DNA from: Georgenia sp. SYP-B2076 | Lineage (GTDB): Bacteria > Actinomycetota > Actinomycetes > Actinomycetales > Actinomycetaceae | Assembly: GCF_003991205.1 (NCBI RefSeq) | Contig: NZ_RXOZ01000011.1 | Location: 1-64,000, forward strand | DNA: 64,000 nt | Reading direction: 5' to 3' | In this document: positions 16,148-24,157 of the stretch, piece by piece | Layout of the letters: each line of letters starts with the position of its first letter | Position numbering within the stretch: position 1 is the first letter of the stretch | Position numbers and translations under genes: made by a program | The notes under the pieces: model-generated | The model's database searches: none | What the model was told of the DNA's origin: nothing | Seen by the model: the letters and a program-made list of their open reading frames with translations, nothing else

Positions 16148-17175
16148 CGGCGGTGATGACGGTCCGCGGGCCGGTCGACAGCTCCGCGCTCGGACCGACC
16201 CTGACGCACGAGCACATCTTGGGCGACGTGATGTCCTGGTGGCAGCGCTCCACCTCGCCGGGGCTCGACCCGGACGTCTTCGCCGAGCAGCCGGTCTCCC
16301 CGCCGCTGCTCTGGGACCTCAAGCACGACCCGTTCGGGAACAAGGACAACTGCCGCCTCGACGACGTCGACGTCGCCGTCGAGGAGGTCCGGCGGTTCGC
16401 CGCACTGGGCGGGTCGACCATCCTGGAGGCCACCGGCCTGGGGATCGGCCGCAACCTCGCCGGACTCCGGGAGGTCAGCGAGCGCACCGGCGTGCACATC
16501 GTCGCCGGCACGGGCTTCTACCTCGAGGCCGCCCAGCCGGCGGCGCTCGCCGACCTCGACGAGACCGCCGTCGCCGACCTCATCCTCCGGGACATCGCCG
16601 AGGGCGAGGCCGGGATCCGCCCGGGCTTCATCGGCGAGATCGGCGTGGGCCAGGGCTTCACCCCCGCCGAGCAGAAGAGCCTCGCCGCGGCGTGCCTCGC
16701 CCAGCGCGAGGCGCTGCTGCCCCTGCAGATCCACCTGCCCGCCTGGTTCCGGCTCGGGGGAGAGGTCCTCGACTTCGTCGAGGCGCGGGGCGTCGAGCCC
16801 GCCCACGTGGTGCTGTGCCACATGGGCCCCTCCGGCGACGATCCCGGCTACCAGCAGGACCTCATGCGCCGGGGGGCGTGGGTGCAGTACGACATGATCG
16901 GGGCCGAGCTGTTCTACGCCGACCAGAACGCGCAGTGCCCCTCGGACGAGGACAACGCCCGGCACATCGCCCGCCTCGTCGGGGACGGGTGGGGCGACCG
17001 GCTGCTCCTGTCCTCCGACGTCTTCCTCAAGAGCCTGCTGCGCCGGTACGGCGGCCCTGGCTACGCCCACATCCTGCAGTACTTCGTCCCCCGCCTGGAG
17101 CGGTGGGGGATCGGTCCGGAGACCGTGAACCGCCTCCTCGTCGACAATCCCAGGTCCGTGTTCGAGAGCCTCTAG
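16144..17175 (+). CDS. Phosphotriesterase-family (PHP-like) metal hydrolase
   Basis: The 343-residue TIM-barrel hydrolase shows the binuclear-metal site of the family: THEH (H22, H24), GEIG with Glu165 in place of the carbamylated lysine, H197 (QIHLP), H226 (LCHMG) and D292 (SSDVF). A bridging Glu is known from E. coli PHP-type members, whereas true phosphotriesterases use Lys. Many relatives are lactonases, so hydrolysis of a sugar-derived lactone or ester is more likely than organophosphate breakdown. It overlaps the permease stop (ATGA) and so belongs to the uptake operon. Confidence 0.85.
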   Translation: MTAVMTVRGPVDSSALGPTLTHEHILGDVMSWWQRSTSPGLDPDVFAEQPVSPPLLWDLKHDPFGNKDNCRLDDVDVAVEEVRRFAALGGSTILEATGLGIGRNLAGLREVSERTGVHIVAGTGFYLEAAQPAALADLDETAVADLILRDIAEGEAGIRPGFIGEIGVGQGFTPAEQKSLAAACLAQREALLPLQIHLPAWFRLGGEVLDFVEARGVEPAHVVLCHMGPSGDDPGYQQDLMRRGAWVQYDMIGAELFYADQNAQCPSDEDNARHIARLVGDGWGDRLLLSSDVFLKSLLRRYGGPGYAHILQYFVPRLERWGIGPETVNRLLVDNPRSVFESL

Positions 17176-17183
17176 GAGCAGAC

Positions 17184-17933
17184 ATGGCGCGCGTCCTCCT
17201 CGCCGGTGAGTCGTGGATCTCCCAGGCGACGCACTTCAAGGGCTTCGACAGCTTCACGAGCGTGACCTTCGAGACCGGGGCCGACGAGTTCATCGCGGCG
17301 GCGGGACGGGAGGGGATCCGCGTCGAGCAGATGTACGCCCACGACGTCCCGCAGCGTTTCCCCCGCACAGTGGAGGCCATGGCGCCGTTCGACGTCATCA
17401 TCCTCTCCGACATCGGGTACAACTCCTTCGTCCTCCCCTCGCAGACGTGGCTCCACGGGCAGGCGTCCGACAACCCCCTCACCGCCCTCTGCGAGTGGGT
17501 CCGGGCCGGCGGGGGGCTCATGATGGCCGGCGGGTACCTGAGCTTCCAAGGGTTCCAGGCGCGCGCCAACTTCGCCCGCAGCCCGCTCGCCGACGTCCTG
17601 CCGGTCTCGATGCTCGACTGCGACGACCGGGTCGAGGTGCCCCAGGGCGCCGGGCCCGTCGTCACGCTCCCGGACCACGACATCGGCCGGCGCTGGCCCG
17701 GCGGCGCCCCGCCGCTGCTCGGCTACAACAAGGTGGAGGCGAAGCCGGGGGCCGACGTCGTCGCCACCGTGAACGGCGACGTGCTCATCGCCACCGCCCA
17801 GGTCGGGCAAGGGCGGACGCTGGTGTGGACCTCCGACATCGGCCCGCACTGGTGCCCGGAGGACTTCCTCCGCTGGCCCGGGTTCGACGGCGTCGTCGGG
17901 GGCATGCTCCGTTGGCTCGGCGCGACGGAGTGA
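17184..17933 (+). CDS. Glutamine-amidotransferase-like (GATase1-like) protein
   Basis: The 249-residue protein opens MARVLLAGESW and contains FDVIILSDIGYNSF, a Gly-rich AGGGLMMAGGYLSFQG where a nucleophile elbow would be, and a C-terminal DIGPHWCPEDFLRW. It matches the 'putative glutamine amidotransferase' family, a flavodoxin-like fold related to ThuA. The elbow has no Cys (MAGGY), so classical glutaminase chemistry is doubtful. The gene starts 8 bp after the lactonase-like gene behind AGGAG, inside the operon. Its role is probably in handling the imported compound. Confidence 0.75.
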   Translation: MARVLLAGESWISQATHFKGFDSFTSVTFETGADEFIAAAGREGIRVEQMYAHDVPQRFPRTVEAMAPFDVIILSDIGYNSFVLPSQTWLHGQASDNPLTALCEWVRAGGGLMMAGGYLSFQGFQARANFARSPLADVLPVSMLDCDDRVEVPQGAGPVVTLPDHDIGRRWPGGAPPLLGYNKVEAKPGADVVATVNGDVLIATAQVGQGRTLVWTSDIGPHWCPEDFLRWPGFDGVVGGMLRWLGATE

Positions 17934-17938
17934 GGGCC

Positions 17939-18907
17939 GTGGACCGGCCGATCCCCGTCGTCCTGGACTGCGACCCGGGTCACGACGACGCCATCGCGAT
18001 CCTCCTGGCCGTGCAGTCGCCGAGGATCGATCTGCGCGCCGTGACGACGACGTTCGGCAACTGCGCCGTCGAGGACGCGACCCGCAACGCGTTGCGGGTG
18101 CTCGAGTTGGCGGGCGCCCCGCAGGTGCCCGTCGCCGTCGGCGCCGCGGGCCCGCTCACCGGCGCCGCCGAGCTCGGGAACTACGTCCACGGGCGCAGCG
18201 GCCTCGACGGCCCGGACCTGCCCGAACCCGTCACCCGGCCCGTGACCCAGTCGGCGGTCGACCTCATGGGCGAGGTGCTCACCGCCGCGGAGGAGCCGGT
18301 CACCCTCGTCGCGACCGGGCCGATCACGAATGTCGCCCGCCTGCTCCAGGGCGCGCCCGGGGTCCGGGACCGGATCCGTGAGGTGATCTTCATGGGCGGG
18401 TCGACCGAGCGCGGCAACCACACCCCCACGGCGGAGTTCAACGCCTACAGCGACCCCGAGGCGCTGGAGGTCGTGCTCGAGGCCGGGGTGCGGCCGCGGA
18501 TGGTTGGCCTTAACCTCACCCACCAGGCCCTGGCCACCGCGGACGTGGTGGACCGCCTGCGCGCCATGGACCACCGCCTCGGCCGGGTCGCGGCGGGGTG
18601 GATGGGGTTCTTCGGCTCCTCGTACCGCCAGGTCTGGCAGTTCGACTCGCCACCCGTGCACGACCCGTGCACCCTCGCCGCGCTCATCGACCCGCACCTC
18701 GTCCGCTGGCAGGAGGCCTTCGTGGCGGTCGAGACGGCGGGGAGGTGGACCCGGGGCACGACGGTCGTCGACCTCTTCGGCCGCCTCGGCCGGCCCGCGA
18801 ACGCGGAGGTCGCCATGACCCTGGACGTGCGCGGGTACTGGGAGCTGGTGCTGGGCAGCATCGACGCCCTCGGCAGGCAGGAGCGGCCGGGGGAGGCGAG
18901 CGCCTGA
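17939..18907 (+). CDS. Inosine-uridine-type nucleoside hydrolase
   Basis: The 322-residue enzyme has the family hallmark D-x-D-x3-DD near its start (VVLDCDPGHDDA, D10/D12/D16/D17) that binds Ca2+, followed by TTFGN, EVIFMGGS, a GNHTPTAEFNAYSDPEA substrate loop, and HDPCT near the C-terminus. Such enzymes cleave the N-glycosidic bond of nucleosides to a base and ribose. GTG at 17939 was preferred because GGAG lies 8 nt upstream; GTG at 17930 overlapping the previous stop is possible. It ends the six-gene operon and suggests that the imported solute is a nucleoside or related N-glycoside. Confidence 0.88.
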   Translation: MDRPIPVVLDCDPGHDDAIAILLAVQSPRIDLRAVTTTFGNCAVEDATRNALRVLELAGAPQVPVAVGAAGPLTGAAELGNYVHGRSGLDGPDLPEPVTRPVTQSAVDLMGEVLTAAEEPVTLVATGPITNVARLLQGAPGVRDRIREVIFMGGSTERGNHTPTAEFNAYSDPEALEVVLEAGVRPRMVGLNLTHQALATADVVDRLRAMDHRLGRVAAGWMGFFGSSYRQVWQFDSPPVHDPCTLAALIDPHLVRWQEAFVAVETAGRWTRGTTVVDLFGRLGRPANAEVAMTLDVRGYWELVLGSIDALGRQERPGEASA

Positions 18908-18978
18908 GCTCAGGCCAGGTCGACAGCTCAGGCCAGGTCGACAGCTCAGGCCAGGTCGGGAGCTCAGGCCATGTCGAG
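18907..18978. repeat. 4 x 18-bp tandem repeat spanning two convergent gene ends
   Basis: Units of AGCTCAGGCCAGGTCGAC run at 18907-18924, 18925-18942 and 18943-18960 (last two bases GG), and the fourth (18961-18978) differs at three positions. The fourth copy is the true 3' end of the minus-strand amidohydrolase: read on that strand it encodes Leu-Asp-Met-Ala-stop. The others repeat Val-Asp-Leu-Ala-stop beyond it. The plus-strand nucleoside hydrolase stop also falls at the first unit. The array looks like an expansion seeded by the terminal codons of one gene. Confidence 0.9.
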
Positions 18979-20148
18979 GTCCGCGGCGAGGAGGTGCAGG
19001 GCCACCCCGGTGCCCATCACGCTCTCGTCGAAGAGCACCTCGGCCGAGTGGTTGAACGCCCGTGACCCGGGGACGTTGGCGCCGAGGTAGACCATGGCCC
19101 CCGGCCACCTGTGCAGGAAGTACGCGAAGTCCTCGATCACCATCGACGGCGCCGCCATCTCGCGGACGTGCCCCTGGAGCGGGGAGGCGGCGAGCCGCGC
19201 GAGCAGCCGGTCCAGGTAGGGCCCGTCCGAGACGACGGCCGGATAGCCCTCGGTGACGGTGAGCGTGCCGGTGACCCGGGCCCGGTCGGCCGCCGCGGCC
19301 GTCACCTGCTCCATCCCCGCGAGGAGCCGTCGTCGTTGTTTGGGGCCGAGCGTGCGGATCGTGCCCCGGACCGAGCCGTCGGTGGGGATCACGTTGACCG
19401 AGGCGCCGGAGAGGACCTCCGTCGCGGTGGCGACGACGTGCTCCTTCGCCGCCAGGGTCTCGGTGAGCTGCCGCAGGCCGGTGATGAAGAACGCCGCCGC
19501 GTCCACGGGGCTGCCGGTCAGGTCCGGGGCGCTGGCATGGCCACCGGATCCGTGGAAGGCGACCCGGAACCAGTCACCCGTGGCCATGAAGGTGCCGTGC
19601 CGGTAGTTGATCGAGTGCGCGGGCTGCACCGCGTTGACGTGGAGCGCGAACGCGGTGGCGTGGTCCGCCGCGCGGAGGTTCGCGTGCCGCAGCGTCGCCA
19701 CCGCGCCCCGGTCCGCCTCCTCACCGGGCTGGAAGGCAAGGACCACGTCGTGCCGCGGCGGCCGCTGGGTGAGCGTGCGGGCGACCCCGAGGAGCACGGC
19801 CATGTGCAGGTCGTGACCGCACGCGTGCATGGCGCCCGGGCGCAGCGAGGCGAAGGGCAGCCCCGTGGCCTCCTCCAGCGGGAGGGCGTCCATGTCCGCG
19901 CGCAGCACCCTCGTGGTCCCGGTGCCGCCGTGCCCGGGGACCCGGACGGTCAGGCCCGCCGCGGTGCGGACCTCCGGGTTCAGGCCGAGGAGCCGGAGCT
20001 CGGCCTCGAGGTAGGCGTGCGTGTCAGGAAGGACCAGCCCGACCTCCGGATTTTGGTGGAGGTGGCGCCGCCGCCGGACCATCCAGGGGAGCAGGTCCTC
20101 GTCGACGGGCGACGGGGTCGGGTCGACGGGCGACGGGGTCGGGGCCAT
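18964..20148 (-). CDS. M20-family amidohydrolase (hippurate/N-acyl-amino-acid hydrolase type)
   Basis: The 394-residue metallo-hydrolase shows RRHLHQNPEVG near the N-terminus, ADMDALPLEE, HACGHDLHMAVLLG, PGEEADRGAVATL and MVIEDFAYFL, which carry the Cys/His/Glu ligands of the M20D di-metal site. Members cleave N-acyl amino acids, amino-acid conjugates or N-acetyl-diaminopimelate. A better start than the farther upstream ATG is ATG 20148, preceded by AGGAG. The N-terminus has a duplicated PTPSPVD unit. A Trp-Pro-Gly-Ala near the end and the tandemly repeated stop region are described separately. Confidence 0.86.
   Translation of the reverse strand: MAPTPSPVDPTPSPVDEDLLPWMVRRRRHLHQNPEVGLVLPDTHAYLEAELRLLGLNPEVRTAAGLTVRVPGHGGTGTTRVLRADMDALPLEEATGLPFASLRPGAMHACGHDLHMAVLLGVARTLTQRPPRHDVVLAFQPGEEADRGAVATLRHANLRAADHATAFALHVNAVQPAHSINYRHGTFMATGDWFRVAFHGSGGHASAPDLTGSPVDAAAFFITGLRQLTETLAAKEHVVATATEVLSGASVNVIPTDGSVRGTIRTLGPKQRRRLLAGMEQVTAAAADRARVTGTLTVTEGYPAVVSDGPYLDRLLARLAASPLQGHVREMAAPSMVIEDFAYFLHRWPGAMVYLGANVPGSRAFNHSAEVLFDESVMGTGVALHLLAADLDMA
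20101..20142. repeat. 2 x 21-bp in-frame duplication (N-terminus of amidohydrolase)
   Basis: GTCGACGGGCGACGGGGTCGG occurs at 20101-20121 and is repeated at 20122-20142 with no interruption. It encodes a duplicated Pro-Thr-Pro-Ser-Pro-Val-Asp heptad in the minus-strand protein, just after the start codon, in a segment unlikely to be folded. Confidence 0.85.
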
Positions 20149-20300
20149 CGGCGCTCCTGGGTGTGTACGTTGGTGATCCTTGCCCACGATAGGCGCGGTC
20201 GCGCCCGGGGGCCGCGGTGGGGCGGTCGACGCGGCGGGTCGTGGCAGGGCGGTCGCCGCGGGCGGACGGACAGGCAGGACGAGCGGAAGACGGGACGAGC

Positions 20301-21296
20301 ATGTCGTTGAGGGTGTTGTTCATCGGTGGGTCCGGCGTCATCAGCTCGGCGTGCGCCCACCGCGCCGTCGAGGAGGGCATGGAGGTCTACGTCCTCAACC
20401 GGGGCGAGTCCTCGCTCCGCCCCCTCCCGCCAGGTGCGCACGTGCTCCACGCGGACGCGCACGATCCCGCGGCCGTCCGCGCCGCCCTGGGCGACCTGAC
20501 CTTCGACGTCGTCGCCGACTTCGTCGCGTTCGCGCCCGAGGACGTCCGCGCGGCGGTCGAGCTTTTCACCGGCAAGGTCGGCCAGTACGTCTTCATCAGC
20601 TCGGCGTCGGCCTACCAGACGCCGCCCGGCCGGCTGCCCGTGACCGAGTCGATGCCCCTGCGCAACCCCTTCTGGGCGTACTCGCGCGGGAAGATCGCCG
20701 GCGAGGACGTCCTCGTCCGGGAGTATCGCGACCACGGGTTCCCGGGGACGATCGTGCGCCCGTCCCACACCTACGACCGGACGAAGGTCCCGCTGCTGGG
20801 CGGCTGGACCGCGGTGGACCGGATGCGCCGCGGGCTCGAGGTGGTCGTGCCCGGCGACGGCACGTCCCTGTGGACGCTGACCCACCACACGGACTTCGCC
20901 GCGGGCTTCGTGGGGCTGCTGGGCGCCACGGCCGCGATCGGCGAGGCATTCCACATCACCTCCCACGAGGTGCTCACCTGGAACCAGATCTTCACCCTGG
21001 TCGCCGACGCCGCGGGCGCCACGCCCCGGCTCGTCCATGTGCCCTCCGATGCCGTCGCCGCCGCGGACGCCGAGCTGGGCGCCTCGCTGCTCGGCGACAA
21101 GGCGCACTCGATGGTCTTCGACAACGCCAAGATCCGCGGCATCGTCCCCGGCTTCGCCGCGCACGTCCCCTTCTCGCAGGGGGCCCGCGAGATCACGGCC
21201 TGGTACGACGCCGACCCCGCCCGCCGCGTGGTCGACCAGCGCCTCGACCGGCTCTTCGACTCGCTCGTCGAGGCGTACCGCCCCCGGGCGCTCTGA
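20301..21296 (+). CDS. NAD-dependent epimerase/dehydratase-like (extended SDR) protein
   Basis: The 331-residue protein begins MSLRVLFIGGSGVISS, a GxxGxxS variant of the extended-SDR nucleotide site, followed by YVLNRG, where the Arg suggests NADP preference. It has ISSASAYQTP, WAYSRGKIAGE with Y-x3-K, RPSHTYD and EVLTWNQIF. The pattern resembles plant CSP41-like and bacterial nucleotide-sugar epimerase-like proteins. The reaction cannot be specified. It is divergent from the amidohydrolase (152 bp between starts) and convergent with the DUF932 gene. Confidence 0.82.
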   Translation: MSLRVLFIGGSGVISSACAHRAVEEGMEVYVLNRGESSLRPLPPGAHVLHADAHDPAAVRAALGDLTFDVVADFVAFAPEDVRAAVELFTGKVGQYVFISSASAYQTPPGRLPVTESMPLRNPFWAYSRGKIAGEDVLVREYRDHGFPGTIVRPSHTYDRTKVPLLGGWTAVDRMRRGLEVVVPGDGTSLWTLTHHTDFAAGFVGLLGATAAIGEAFHITSHEVLTWNQIFTLVADAAGATPRLVHVPSDAVAAADAELGASLLGDKAHSMVFDNAKIRGIVPGFAAHVPFSQGAREITAWYDADPARRVVDQRLDRLFDSLVEAYRPRAL

Positions 21297-21323
21297 CCGG
21301 GGTCCCCGCGTCTTCCGAGGCGC

Positions 21324-22394
21324 TCACGCCCCCGCACGCACCTCCTGCAGCACCCGCCACGCCGTCCGGTCCACGGCCGCGAAGTCGCCGGTGACGGCCC
21401 GGAACATGTTGCGCTGCGGACGCGACGGCCCCCGCACGGGCCGGACGTGGTGCTCGTACGTGTTGACCGCCTGCAGGACCGCGTGGGCCGTCCCGCCCCA
21501 GGGCTCGACCCGCCGGTCGTGCACGTACAGACCCGCCATCGCCTCGCGCTTCTTCTCCGCGAACCGGGTCGCGCGGGTCCCGAGCCGCTCGCCGCGGGCG
21601 TCCTCCATCGGGATCCACGCGTCGAGGAACCGGCTCCACGTGCGGTGGTCGACCTCGATCGCGCAGAGCGCGGCGACCTCCGCGGCGAAGGACTCGGCGG
21701 TGGTGTGGACGAGCGAGAGCGCCTCGCGGGCCGACCCGAGCCGGAGCCGCGACCCCCGCGAGTGCCGGATCTTGAGGTCCTGCCCCTCCTCGAGCAGGGC
21801 CGCGTTACGGGTGTTGTCGCACACGACGTCGGTGACCGTGCGCTTGTAGGTCGTGGCCAGCGACCCGTCGAGCGTCGTCGTCGCGAGCAGGTTGGGCCGG
21901 AACTCCACCCCCTCAGGGGTCGTGACCGACTCCGGCACGCTGATCTCGACCCACGCGATCGCACCGTCCCGCAGGAGCCCGGCCGAGCTGATGGACAACG
22001 AGTCGTCGAGGATGTTGCCCAGCGAGGTGAGCAGGTAGTCGGCGTACTGGTGCGGGACGTACGCGTCGGTGAAGACCCCCAGCACGCTGCCGTCGCTGCG
22101 GTCGGAACGGACGATGGCCTGGCGGCCCTCGACCCGCTCCCACCTCATGGGCGTGCCGTCGCGGCTCAGGTGCGTCATCGTGCGCTTGTCGGCGGCCCGT
22201 TCGATCGCGAACGGCCACGACTCCGCCTGCCAGGCGAACAGGCGCCGCGTGACGTCCGCGACGGGGATCGGCCCGGGGTAGTGGTTGGGCTCCGCGCCCT
22301 GGAACTCGGCCCGGTAGTGCCAGGCCGTCCCCCGGTGCGCAGTGTTCCCGATGAGGATCTGGGTGTTGAGCGTCTCTAGGGTCTCTTTGGACAT
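21324..22394 (-). CDS. DUF932 (phage/plasmid-like) protein
   Basis: The 356-residue protein has the layout of the DUF932/TIGR03299 phage- and plasmid-encoded family: an N-terminal WHYRAEFQGAEPNHYPGPI region, AIVRSDRSDGSVLGVFTDAY in the middle, then FRPNLLATTTLDGS, TVTDVVCDNT and a charged RHSRGSRLRLGSAREAL segment. Function is unknown; family members are typical of mobile DNA. Strong GGAGG precedes ATG 22394. No other phage or plasmid gene is visible nearby, and GC content matches the neighbours, so if acquired it has been resident for long. Confidence 0.8.
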   Translation of the reverse strand: MSKETLETLNTQILIGNTAHRGTAWHYRAEFQGAEPNHYPGPIPVADVTRRLFAWQAESWPFAIERAADKRTMTHLSRDGTPMRWERVEGRQAIVRSDRSDGSVLGVFTDAYVPHQYADYLLTSLGNILDDSLSISSAGLLRDGAIAWVEISVPESVTTPEGVEFRPNLLATTTLDGSLATTYKRTVTDVVCDNTRNAALLEEGQDLKIRHSRGSRLRLGSAREALSLVHTTAESFAAEVAALCAIEVDHRTWSRFLDAWIPMEDARGERLGTRATRFAEKKREAMAGLYVHDRRVEPWGGTAHAVLQAVNTYEHHVRPVRGPSRPQRNMFRAVTGDFAAVDRTAWRVLQEVRAGA

Positions 22395-22637
22395 CGGTGT
22401 CGCCTCCTTGACGGAAGCAAACCGCCTGCCGCCCACACCGCGCCCCACACCTGGGGACAACCGGGACATGCGGGCGGCCGTGGAGCCGGCGCGACGGCCG
22501 GGTACCCTCCCCACCAGGCCCGGAGCACGGGGCCCCGGCCCCGCGGACGGTCCAGCCACGGCGCGCTCCCGGTGCCGGCGGCGTCGCCCCCCAGGTCGGT
22601 CGCTCGCTAGGGTGCCCGGACAGGCGAAGGAGGACGG

Positions 22638-23432
22638 ATGACGTCGACGACGGACGTGTGGACCGGTGGGCGGGTCTCCCCGCGCGCGACCTGCGTGCTG
22701 TGCCCGAACACGGGGATGATGACCCTCGACGGCACGAACACCTGGGTGCTGCGCGAGCCGGGGGCGGGCGAGGTCGTCGTCGTCGACCCGGGGCCGCCCG
22801 ACGAGAGCCACCTCGCCGAGGTGCTCGCGACGGCCGGGCAGGACGGCGGGAGGGTCGCGCTGGTCCTGCTCACCCATCACCACGCCGACCACACCGGCTC
22901 GGCGGACAGGTTCGCCGAGCTCACCGGGGCGCCCGTCCGCGGCGCCGGCCGGGGGGCGCCCTGGCAGGACGGCGAACGCCTCAGCGTCGGCGGGCTCGAC
23001 CTCGACGTCCTGGTCACCCCGGGCCACACCCCGGACTCCGTGAGCTTCCTCCTGCCAGCCGACCGTCTGCTGCTCACCGGCGACACCCTGCTGGGCCGCG
23101 GCTCCACGATCATCCCGTGGCCGGACGGCGACGTCGGCCGCTATCTCGAGAGCCTGGACCGGCTCGCCGGCCTGGTCCGGGGCGGCCGGGCCCGGCAGGT
23201 GGCGCCCGGCCACGGGCCTGTGCTGGCAGACCCGGGCGCCGCGCTGGCCGAGGCCCACGCGCACCGGCTGCGCCGGCTCGAGGAGATCCGCGCGGTCGTG
23301 GACACCGGCACCACCCGGCTCGACGACGTCGTCGCGGCCGTGTACGGCCCCGTCGAGGGCCACCGGCTTTGGGCGTCCCGCTCGATCGTCAGGTCGCAGC
23401 TGGCGTACCTCGGCGTGGACGTCGGCGAGTAG
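22638..23432 (+). CDS. MBL-fold metallo-hydrolase (LACTB2-like)
   Basis: The 264-residue protein contains the zinc signature THHHADH near residue 77, TPGHTPDSVSF near 135, LLTGDTLLG near 150 and APGHGPV near 190, all in family order. A C-terminal helical region (RRLEEI to VRSQLAYL) resembles the winged-helix tail of LACTB2-type enzymes, which are endoribonucleases or glyoxalase-II-like thioesterases. The N-terminal VLCPNTGMMTLDGTNTW is typical of this subgroup. It is followed 3 bp later by an oxidase gene and probably co-transcribed. Confidence 0.87.
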   Translation: MTSTTDVWTGGRVSPRATCVLCPNTGMMTLDGTNTWVLREPGAGEVVVVDPGPPDESHLAEVLATAGQDGGRVALVLLTHHHADHTGSADRFAELTGAPVRGAGRGAPWQDGERLSVGGLDLDVLVTPGHTPDSVSFLLPADRLLLTGDTLLGRGSTIIPWPDGDVGRYLESLDRLAGLVRGGRARQVAPGHGPVLADPGAALAEAHAHRLRRLEEIRAVVDTGTTRLDDVVAAVYGPVEGHRLWASRSIVRSQLAYLGVDVGE

Positions 23433-23435
23433 CCG

Positions 23436-24074
23436 GTGGCCCCCGCCCGGCCCGCGGCGGCGCCGGTGGTCAACCGCTTCGGCGGCGACGTCGACGTCGA
23501 TGACACGCCCGCCGACCCCATGGCGCTCGCCCGGTTGTGGGTGGGTGACCTGGTGGGGGAGGAGCGTCCGCTCATGACGCTGTCCACCATCGACGCGGAC
23601 GGGTTCCCGGACTCGCGGCATGTGATGCTCAGCGACGTCGCGGAGGTGTTCTGCTTCTATACCGACGCCCGCTCCCGCAAGGCCGCCGAGCTGGTGGCCT
23701 GCCCCCGGGTGGCGCTGGCCGTGGTGTGGCGCGGCGAGCTCCGCCAGCTGGTCGTGCAGGGCAGCGTGAGCCCCGCGGACGACGAGGCGGCCGCCGGTGC
23801 CTTCGGCGCCCAGAGTCGGTACCTTCAGCTCCTCGCGTGGCACAACGACGACGCGCTGGCCGCCCGCCCGGCCGAGCTGCGCCGTCGTTCCTGGGCACGT
23901 TTCGACGCGGCGCACCCGGAGGGCACGCTGGCGCCCCCACCGTGGTGGCGCGGCTACCGGGTCACGCCCCACCGCCTCGTCTTCTGGCGGGGCGACGCGC
24001 AAGGGCCGAGCAACCGGCTGGGTTATGCGCGCTCGGCTGAGGGCGTCTGGGTCACGGAGAGGCTCGCCGGGTGA
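23436..24074 (+). CDS. pdxH: Pyridoxamine 5'-phosphate oxidase-family flavoprotein
   Basis: The 212-residue protein has PLMTLSTIDADGFPDSRHVML and FYTDARSRKAAEL, the FMN-phosphate-contacting blocks of PdxH. It also has LQLLAWHNDD, P-E-G-T and a C-terminal YRVTPHRLVFWRG...RLGYARS that corresponds to the substrate-binding R-x-H/R-x-P tail of true PNPOx enzymes. The role would be oxidation of pyridoxine or pyridoxamine phosphate to pyridoxal phosphate. Some tail residues deviate from PdxH, so a related PPOX oxidase is possible. The GTG start lies 3 bp after the previous stop. Confidence 0.72.
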   Translation: MAPARPAAAPVVNRFGGDVDVDDTPADPMALARLWVGDLVGEERPLMTLSTIDADGFPDSRHVMLSDVAEVFCFYTDARSRKAAELVACPRVALAVVWRGELRQLVVQGSVSPADDEAAAGAFGAQSRYLQLLAWHNDDALAARPAELRRRSWARFDAAHPEGTLAPPPWWRGYRVTPHRLVFWRGDAQGPSNRLGYARSAEGVWVTERLAG

Positions 24075-24084
24075 TCCCGGGGCG

Positions 24085-24123
24085 TGAGACGTCACATCCT
24101 TGCCGTGAGTAAGTGACGTCTCA
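24085..24123. terminator. 11-bp perfect inverted repeat between convergent genes
   Basis: TGAGACGTCAC (24085-24095) and GTGACGTCTCA (24113-24123) are exact reverse complements separated by 17 nt. The position between the convergent oxidase and LLM genes suggests a transcription terminator. The arms are only moderately GC-rich and themselves contain the GACGTC palindrome, so a protein-binding site is the alternative. Confidence 0.55.
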
Positions 24124-24157
24124 CCGAGGGGACTCTCGCACGCTTAGGGGGCGGGGG

